Of a stretch of DNA of 64,000 nt, positions 58,911 through 64,000 are shown piece after piece. A program made the position numbers and the translations under genes. Each line of letters starts with the position of its first letter. The stretch's first letter is position 1. This DNA comes from DASPJR01 sp035628505 (GTDB taxonomy: Bacteria; Planctomycetota; SZUA-567; H5-PLA8). Under the pieces are notes generated by a model. That model made no database searches and was not told the origin of the DNA. It saw nothing but the letters and a program-made list of their open reading frames with translations. The stretch lies in the NCBI GenBank assembly GCA_035628505.1, contig DASPJR010000117.1, forward strand, positions 26,711 to 90,710, read 5' to 3'.

Positions 58911-58962
58911 AATCTCTGCGTACTCTGCGCTCTCTGCGTCTCTGCGTTGAAGTCGTTATTCC
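58911..58962 (-). repeat. CGCAGAG-type heptamer repeat, inverted relative to 43.5 kb
   Basis: On the minus strand it begins GGAATAACGACTTCAACGCA, then CGCAGAG units, nearly the same as the copy at 43530-43577. The rest of the 866-base gap (58128-58993) is the terminator and hairpin array. Confidence 0.75.
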
Positions 58963-58993
58963 GTTTGCCACCCGTCACAAAGGAGGAAGAAAT

Positions 58994-60046
58994 ATGGAAG
59001 TCATCGTCGCTCACCAGAACGCGGGCCTCAACCGCTGCGATGCGTACGCGAAACCCTCGCGCTACAAAGCTGACCGGCGCGACGAGCCCGCGACGCCCGC
59101 GAAGAAGAATGAACCTTGGCGGAGGCACTCGGGAATCACGCTGGCCAACGAAGGCACGCTCACGCGCAAGGAACGCCGCAAAGGCTTGCGGCGGCTGATG
59201 CGCTGGATTGTGAAGTTCGTGAAGCGCGAGGAGAAACGCGCCAGCGATTTTCTGCTCGCGCATCCGCGGACGGAGCTGCAGCTGCTGACGATGGAGTCAC
59301 GAGCGGAGGATGTTGGTTCGTGGGACTGCGCGCGCAACGGCGCGGTGTCGCTCCCGCGGCTTTGTGAGAAGCTGAGCTTGAGTGCGGCGAAGCTCACGCA
59401 ACTCACCCAGGAGATCCAGAACATTTCGGGCGGCGAGCTCTTGGATGGGCTCAAGCTGCGGCGGCTGCGAGGGGTTTTGCTGGAGCAGTTCAAAGCGGCA
59501 GCGTTTTCGATCTGGGGGTCGCCCGGAGCACTGGCACAACAGCGCTGTTTTGGGATGGGAACGGATACTCGCAGCCTGGAAGCCTGCGCCACGAAGGGCC
59601 GGCGCGACGCCGGCAGTCCCAGCGGACTGGACGCCTGGGCGGCGCAAGAAGAGACGCCGGCGGCGGAACTCGCGCGGCGGACGGCGGAACTTCTCGATGC
59701 GTGGGACGAACGCCAGCGTGGCGGAATCGATACCCCGCTCTTCTTGCGGATGAACTTTCCGTCGCGCGCGAAGCTCGACCGCGCGTGCGTTGTCGTCTAC
59801 GGCAAGACGCTGCGACAGACGCTCAACCAAGCGGCGCGCGAGTTCGTCGAGTTCTACCTCTGCGCGGAGGACAAAGTGCTGCGCGACCTGGCCTGCAAAG
59901 ACGAGGAACTCGCCGGCGTCTTGCGGGCGCGCTGGCTTTATCATCGCTCCGATGAGGCACCCGAGCCGCCGTTCCTGGATCGCTGGTCGTGCGCCAAGAC
60001 GTTCAGGACGATGTGGCTGATGGCGCTATGCAAGGAATTCGGATAA
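58994..60046 (+). CDS. Hypothetical protein with a repeat-derived segment
   Basis: A 350-residue soluble, basic protein. An Arg/Lys-rich N-terminal region (about 40-85, TLTRKERRKGLRRLMRWIVKFVKREEKR) leads to a helical middle (LSLSAAKLTQLTQEIQNI) and a helical C-terminal half with CVVVYGKTLRQTLNQAAREF. AAAGGAGG before the ATG at 58994 is an excellent ribosome site. Residues about 202-211 (KGRRDAGSPS) are encoded by a palindromic repeat that also occurs between genes. Function unknown; it does not resemble a known transposase. Confidence 0.65.
   Translation: MEVIVAHQNAGLNRCDAYAKPSRYKADRRDEPATPAKKNEPWRRHSGITLANEGTLTRKERRKGLRRLMRWIVKFVKREEKRASDFLLAHPRTELQLLTMESRAEDVGSWDCARNGAVSLPRLCEKLSLSAAKLTQLTQEIQNISGGELLDGLKLRRLRGVLLEQFKAAAFSIWGSPGALAQQRCFGMGTDTRSLEACATKGRRDAGSPSGLDAWAAQEETPAAELARRTAELLDAWDERQRGGIDTPLFLRMNFPSRAKLDRACVVVYGKTLRQTLNQAAREFVEFYLCAEDKVLRDLACKDEELAGVLRARWLYHRSDEAPEPPFLDRWSCAKTFRTMWLMALCKEFG
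59597..59624 (-). repeat. 28-bp palindromic repeat inside the coding sequence
   Basis: The inverse of 58386-58413 with two mismatches. The frame passes through it without a stop. Confidence 0.85.
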
Positions 60047-60052
60047 CGGAAC

Positions 60053-60269
60053 ACGACTTCAACACCGAGTCGCGGAGATCACGGAGGACACTGAGGACAG
60101 CGTATACGGAACAAATTTTAGAATTGAGATTTGAAAGTTTAAATTTGAAACTGAACGGCACCGAACAGCAGTAGGCGCTGTTCGATCTAAAATTTAAATT
60201 CTAAACCTTTAAATTTAAAATTCAGTTCCGTCCCCCGGTTGTCCCCTCTGTGTTCTCTGTGGTGAGACG
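60053..60269. repeat. Composite palindromic element (heptamer arms around an AT-rich inverted repeat)
   Basis: The left arm (60053-60103) has CGACTTCAACACCGAG and linked GGAGATCACGGAGGAC units. The right arm (60239-60269) reads as the inverse flavour (CTCTGTGTTCTCTGTGG). Between them is an AT-rich imperfect inverted repeat centred on a perfect CGAACAGC/GCTGTTCG stem (60162-60184). It fills nearly the entire gap between two convergent genes and resembles a MITE or a large transcription barrier. Confidence 0.65.
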
Positions 60270-60279
60270 CAGTTCCGCG

Positions 60280-60714
60280 TCACTTGCGGTTGCAGAACAT
60301 GACGGTATCGACGGCGATCGATTTGTCGTCGCCCTGGTCGGACCAGCGCACCACCACGCGCGTGAAGAAGGACGTGTTTGCGCCGGCCTGCTGAATGCCT
60401 TTGCGTTCCTTTTCGAGCGGTTCGATGATGCGGCTGTACGCGTAATTCGGAAAATCGGGATGCTCGTGAAACGTGCCGTTGCGATCGGACGTCGGCTCGT
60501 TGCCGCGCGCGAATTCGGCGCGCAGCTCAGAGAGCACCGAATCGGCAAGGATCGCCGCTTCCGTCTCGTTGACCGCGCGTTTGTGGCTGCGGAAGCCCGC
60601 ATTAAGAATCGCAAAGATGCTCACCAGCCCGGTCACCAGGATCGCAAACGAAATCATCACCTCGATCAGCGTCATGCCGCGCGCGCGGGTGGCTCGTTGC
60701 TTGAGGGCGCTCAT
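60280..60714 (-). CDS. Prepilin-like minor pseudopilin
   Basis: A 144-residue protein with a class III leader: MSALKQRATRARG, then MTLIEVMISFAILVTGLVSIFAIL with Glu at +5, so it should be cut and methylated by a prepilin peptidase. The remainder has the charged and beta-strand pattern of minor pseudopilins of the GspI/PilV type. Its ATG overlaps the stop of the upstream pseudopilin gene (ATGA), so it is translationally coupled as the last gene of the operon. Confidence 0.87.
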   Translation of the reverse strand: MSALKQRATRARGMTLIEVMISFAILVTGLVSIFAILNAGFRSHKRAVNETEAAILADSVLSELRAEFARGNEPTSDRNGTFHEHPDFPNYAYSRIIEPLEKERKGIQQAGANTSFFTRVVVRWSDQGDDKSIAVDTVMFCNRK

Positions 60715-61970
60715 TTGACGAGTGTCCTCGGCTTGTTGAGCTGCGCTTCCTTGCGCGCGCGCCAGTCGGCGTCCGGCGTCCAGTCTTCGCGCCAGTTCGG
60801 AAGATAAACCACGCGCCGGAACGTCTTCCCGGTCCGCACGATCGCGTTGGCGCTATGCCCGGCCGGCTTTGAGCCGCGCACGGCGCGGCGGTCGATCACG
60901 AAGGAGTCGGCGGTCTTCTTGCTGTAATGCATCCACTCGTTGTCAATCAGCAGGTACGAGTTCTCGTCGCCGCCATCCGGGAAACCCTGGGTGCTGTCGA
61001 CGAGGATTTCTCCGCCGGACGACTCGCCGATGTCGTCGACGAGCTTGGTGAACACGCAACGCGGCATCGGCGAATCGACAGTAATGGTGATGCGCACTTT
61101 CTCGGGAAAAACGTCGTCCTCCTTGTCGGTGGCCGAGTCCTCGCCGCGGTGGAGCCGGAAATTTTTGAGCGGCCCCACGGAGATCGCGCGCGTCGAATCC
61201 CACAGCCGTTCGGGGCCAACGGCCTTTGAGCGCGGCGCCGGCTCGTCCCACTGCTGCGTGTACTGGCTCCAGTATTCAAAACCCAGATGCAGCACGTCCG
61301 TCGCGAGTATCTGGCCGTTCTGCGGCACCATTAACGGCGACATCAAGTCGGGCACGGGCGCACGAACGACGCGGTAGAGCGTCTGGTTCTTCACGAAGTA
61401 TCCGATCATCGCCATGCCGCCGAGCGCCCGGAAATCACCGACGCGCAGGCCGGTGAAATCCGCGACATCGGGCGTGTACACCTGATTGACGGGCGCCGCC
61501 GAAGGATCCGAGGCGGCCTGGAACATCATCTGGTTATTCTGTCCGTCGCCCGCGTTGAAGGTGATCGCGCGCTCGGGCCCGCTTTCAAACGTGCGCACGA
61601 ACATCAGGCGCTGCTGCTGCGTTTCGGGATCAAAATCAGCGATGAACTTCGCCTTGATCTCAGTGACACCGGCCGGTTCATGGCTCATCGCCAGGCGGAT
61701 ATCATTCGAGATGACATCGATACAGCCGGCTGCTTTTTCGTACGCGACACGTCGCCGCTCGCCCAGCGACCACTGGGTGACGACTTCTTTGACGGCCATG
61801 ATCGTGAACGCCGCGAGCGTGATGAAGATCACCATGGTGATCAGCACTTCCACGAGCGTCAGGCCGCGCGCGGGTCGTGAAAGCCCCCGTGACGCGGGCG
61901 TTCCGCCGACGCTCTTTATGGCGGGCAAGACGCCCGCGCCACGATGCGGCTTAGCGTTTCTCGACTTCAT
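60711..61970 (-). CDS. Pseudopilin with a repeat-extended leader (GspJ/PilW-like)
   Basis: A 419-residue protein with cleavage region RPARG followed by LTLVEVLITMVIFITLAAFTIM and Glu at +5. The leader is about 36 residues, long for the family, because a palindromic repeat encodes residues about 11-26. The C-terminal part has ILVDSTQGFPDGG, then LLIDNEWMHYSKKTADSF and RGSKPAGHSANAIV, a module also found in the neighbouring large protein. The large soluble part suggests a GspJ/PilW-like minor pseudopilin. Its start overlaps the upstream gene by 20 bases. Confidence 0.83.
   Translation of the reverse strand: MKSRNAKPHRGAGVLPAIKSVGGTPASRGLSRPARGLTLVEVLITMVIFITLAAFTIMAVKEVVTQWSLGERRRVAYEKAAGCIDVISNDIRLAMSHEPAGVTEIKAKFIADFDPETQQQRLMFVRTFESGPERAITFNAGDGQNNQMMFQAASDPSAAPVNQVYTPDVADFTGLRVGDFRALGGMAMIGYFVKNQTLYRVVRAPVPDLMSPLMVPQNGQILATDVLHLGFEYWSQYTQQWDEPAPRSKAVGPERLWDSTRAISVGPLKNFRLHRGEDSATDKEDDVFPEKVRITITVDSPMPRCVFTKLVDDIGESSGGEILVDSTQGFPDGGDENSYLLIDNEWMHYSKKTADSFVIDRRAVRGSKPAGHSANAIVRTGKTFRRVVYLPNWREDWTPDADWRARKEAQLNKPRTLVK
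61894..61937 (-). repeat. Palindromic repeat inside the pseudopilin leader
   Basis: GCGGGCGT/ACGCCCGC outer arms and CCGCC/GGCGG inner arms make a nested hairpin. It stays in frame in the leader. Confidence 0.75.
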
Positions 61971-64000
61971 CCAGCCGCCTCATGATTAAGGGTGTACGGT
62001 ACGTCATCCGCATTTTTTCGATTGAGAACGTGCGCTTCCAGTCTTGTCCGGGCAGGAACGCTCCGCGCGTGTACATCCAGAAAACACGCAGCTCCGCCTG
62101 GTCGGCGCGGATGGCTGCATTGCGCTGCGTGCGCAGGACCATCTTCCCTTCCCTGCCCTTGAACTCAAAGAGACCGCCGTCTTCGTTGGTTGGCGTCGCG
62201 GACCAGTTGGGGTTGCCGTCAAAGCGCGCGAGCACGCGCGGCCGCACGTGAGCAGGCGGGGACGGAAGCTGCTCGGTGCCGGTGATCGTCAGATCGATGC
62301 CGTCCCAGAGTGCATCCGACGCGTAGTACCCGGCCTGAATGTACGCCAGACCTTCGCCGTCGTAGGTACGACCTTCGCGGTCCCAGTAGCGGAACGGCAG
62401 GCAGCGCACGATTGAATCGCGTTCGTGCTCGGCCTCGGCCGTGCCGTAGCGCCCGCGGAAATACCTGCAGCCGCTGAACGTGTTGCCACTTTTCTTCGTA
62501 TACGAGAGGACTTCGTTGTCGATCCAGACGTAGCCTTCATTTGGGAACCCGCGCGCGTCGCTGATGCTGAAAGTGTCCGCGTTGCCGCCAATGTCGGTAT
62601 TGAGGAGCCCGACAGGCATGCCTTCCAGAAGCATGATCTGCGCCCCGACAGGATGGTCGACCGCCTCGGTGCCGAGCACGCCGCGGATGACCTGCACACG
62701 CTGTCCGGTGCGATTTTCAATGATCGGATGATTCTCAGGCTGCTGGGTGCATGGATTGATGGCGATGCCTTCAGCCTTGTCTTTCAGGAACGGCCGCCGG
62801 TCGAAGTAGAACTGGATGCGCTCAGTCGTGGCGCGCTGAATGAAAATCAGCTCGTCCTCGATGCGCGCCAGACCTGACGTCCAGTTTGGACTGCCCCGTT
62901 CGTTACCATTCGTCGGCCAGGCGTCATGCGCTTCAATAAGGAAACTTGTATCGGACTGGCTGATGCCCTGGCCGTTCAACGTCATGGCGATGCGAGCCGC
63001 TTCCACGTTGAACGTGTTGACCTTGATCTCATCGACGTGGCCGCGCATTTTACCTTCGCCATTTCGATCAGCGCCGACGATGCGCTTTGCGCCGACAGCG
63101 TCCGGCAGTTCGCCGGACGGCCATTTCATGATGCGCGTTGAACCTCGCGGGTACTCGCGGGATACGAAATCATTCAGGCCCATGTAATGGAAGATTTCCC
63201 AGCCGGCAAAGCGCTGCGGACAGTTGTTCAGCGGATTAACCCGTACCCAGTGATCCTGCTGATGATTGTAGGCCTGCTTGACGTAGCGTAGATCACCGCG
63301 CGGATTGCCGCGTTCAACGATTGACACCTCGCTCACGCCTTCGTCGCCATAGGGCGAGAACTGGTCGCCGCACTGCGGGCCGCTCATGCGCACCACCGGA
63401 ATGACCTTGGCCTTCTTGTCGTGCGCCATGTTGATTCCGCCGATGCCGAACTCGCTGCGGAATGGCCGCAAGAACGTCACCGATTGCGAATTGGGATGCG
63501 GCGTGCCGTTCTGGGACTGCCCCGGCGGCCCCGAGTACCACGTGGACGGCCCGACATTGTGAATGAGCGCCACGAGGTAGTGCTTGCCGTTCATGATGTG
63601 CTTGCTGCCGTAGTGCAGCCATTCCACTCTGTCGGGATTCGATTCGTCGTCGATCTGAACGATGCGCTCGTCGTCATACTGGGAGCTGTCGGTGATCTCA
63701 ATGCTCGCCAGGTAAACGCCCGTCCGGTTGAAGAGGTTGCGCGGCGGCATTCCTCCCCGCAGCGACTGAATTCCGCGCTGCAGCTGTTGAAATTGCGTCG
63801 CCGTCCGCTTGCCGTAATAGAGGAGTTCGCCGCCAACGATCAGGAACCCCGACGGCGGGAAATTGGAGCAGTCATTTACGGGGAGTTTCGCCGTTTCGGT
63901 ATCTAAAATGTACGGGGGGCGTGCATTCGGTGGAACTTCGACCACGCAGCGCAACATGCTGCCTGGCGATTCAAGCCGCTCGCTGAGGAGCGCGCCGCCG
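61951..64000 (-). CDS. Large pseudopilin-operon protein (5' end beyond window)
   Basis: At least 683 residues; the frame is open to the right edge, so the real start and any prepilin leader are outside. The visible part is beta-rich, with repeated modules such as FPPSGFLIVGGELLYYGKRT and later ARGFPNEGYVWIDNEVLSY, then RGRYGTAEAEHERDSIV. The same module occurs in the next pseudopilin, which makes a shared adhesive or assembly function plausible. LamG-like or phage-baseplate-like repeats are alternatives for this fold. It is the first visible gene of the operon and overlaps the next by 20 bases. Confidence 0.75.
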   Translation of the reverse strand, partial: GGALLSERLESPGSMLRCVVEVPPNARPPYILDTETAKLPVNDCSNFPPSGFLIVGGELLYYGKRTATQFQQLQRGIQSLRGGMPPRNLFNRTGVYLASIEITDSSQYDDERIVQIDDESNPDRVEWLHYGSKHIMNGKHYLVALIHNVGPSTWYSGPPGQSQNGTPHPNSQSVTFLRPFRSEFGIGGINMAHDKKAKVIPVVRMSGPQCGDQFSPYGDEGVSEVSIVERGNPRGDLRYVKQAYNHQQDHWVRVNPLNNCPQRFAGWEIFHYMGLNDFVSREYPRGSTRIMKWPSGELPDAVGAKRIVGADRNGEGKMRGHVDEIKVNTFNVEAARIAMTLNGQGISQSDTSFLIEAHDAWPTNGNERGSPNWTSGLARIEDELIFIQRATTERIQFYFDRRPFLKDKAEGIAINPCTQQPENHPIIENRTGQRVQVIRGVLGTEAVDHPVGAQIMLLEGMPVGLLNTDIGGNADTFSISDARGFPNEGYVWIDNEVLSYTKKSGNTFSGCRYFRGRYGTAEAEHERDSIVRCLPFRYWDREGRTYDGEGLAYIQAGYYASDALWDGIDLTITGTEQLPSPPAHVRPRVLARFDGNPNWSATPTNEDGGLFEFKGREGKMVLRTQRNAAIRADQAELRVFWMYTRGAFLPGQDWKRTFSIEKMRMTYRTPLIMRRLDEVEKR

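Noticed and set aside
58994..60046. Transposase, because of the surrounding repeats
   Set aside because: No DDE, HUH or serine/tyrosine recombinase motif is visible; the protein is basic and helical but otherwise unassigned.
1..64000. tRNA, rRNA or origin of replication
   Set aside because: I found no tRNA-like cloverleaf with a TTC loop in the gaps, no rRNA sequence, and no cluster of DnaA boxes or dnaA gene.

Overview
The window is one G+C-rich bacterial chromosome segment of 64,000 bases, densely coding on both strands. It contains no rRNA or recognisable tRNA gene. lpxA, an outer-membrane porin-like protein and a type II secretion/type IV pilus style pseudopilin set point to a cell with two membranes. 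Several families suggest the PVC (Planctomycetes/Verrucomicrobia/Lentisphaerae) sphere or a neighbouring candidate phylum: a sigma factor like the Rhodopirellula/Verrucomicrobium group translationally coupled to a FecR-LamG membrane protein, a SpoVG carrying an inserted zinc ribbon, giant pseudopilin-like proteins, and abundant intergenic palindromes. The phylum is inferred, not shown.

Layout. 1-6.3 kb: folC, a glycosyltransferase, lpxA, pyrE and a livMGF transporter operon. 6.4-15.1 kb: a DUF502 membrane protein, a HEAT-repeat protein, aroA, rsmB, a His-tailed porin behind a palindromic operator, and a CCA-adding enzyme. 15.2-24.6 kb: an ECF sigma factor with a small membrane partner, an APC-Usp permease under a c-di-AMP (ydaO-type) riboswitch, ispE, spoVG, an RMD1-family protein, and a sugar isomerase/oxidoreductase pair. 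24.8-30.3 kb: an unidentified two-part protein, pyrF-truD, and a secreted amidohydrolase. 30.3-39.4 kb: a 1627-residue GspK-like protein, an LRR/DUF6745 protein with a small partner, and the sigma/FecR-LamG pair. 39.7-50.0 kb: two B12-binding radical SAM enzymes flanking comEA and a diguanylate cyclase, an RluD-type synthase, a YfgM-like protein, and an RsbQ-like hydrolase next to a PAS histidine kinase.

50.0-52.3 kb is an accessory, repeat-rich patch. It holds a RAYT transposase remnant, a hypothetical gene bounded by about 51-bp inverted repeats, and a 101-bp element present twice with only three differences. 52.3-64 kb carries an ABC-2 permease, a GTPase, two paralogous membrane-anchored coiled-coil proteins with BRCT-like C-termini behind a strong promoter, a large hairpin array, a hypothetical gene with a palindromic repeat inside its coding sequence, and a three-gene pseudopilin operon that runs off the right edge.

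The most notable items are the c-di-AMP riboswitch with its complete promoter, the RsbQ/PAS-kinase pair, the operator-controlled His-tailed porin, the paired BRCT-like membrane proteins, and palindromic repeats that have entered reading frames without breaking them. Pyrimidine synthesis (pyrE, pyrF), folate, shikimate, isoprenoid and lipid A steps indicate a biosynthetically capable organism. Both c-di-AMP and c-di-GMP signalling parts are present.
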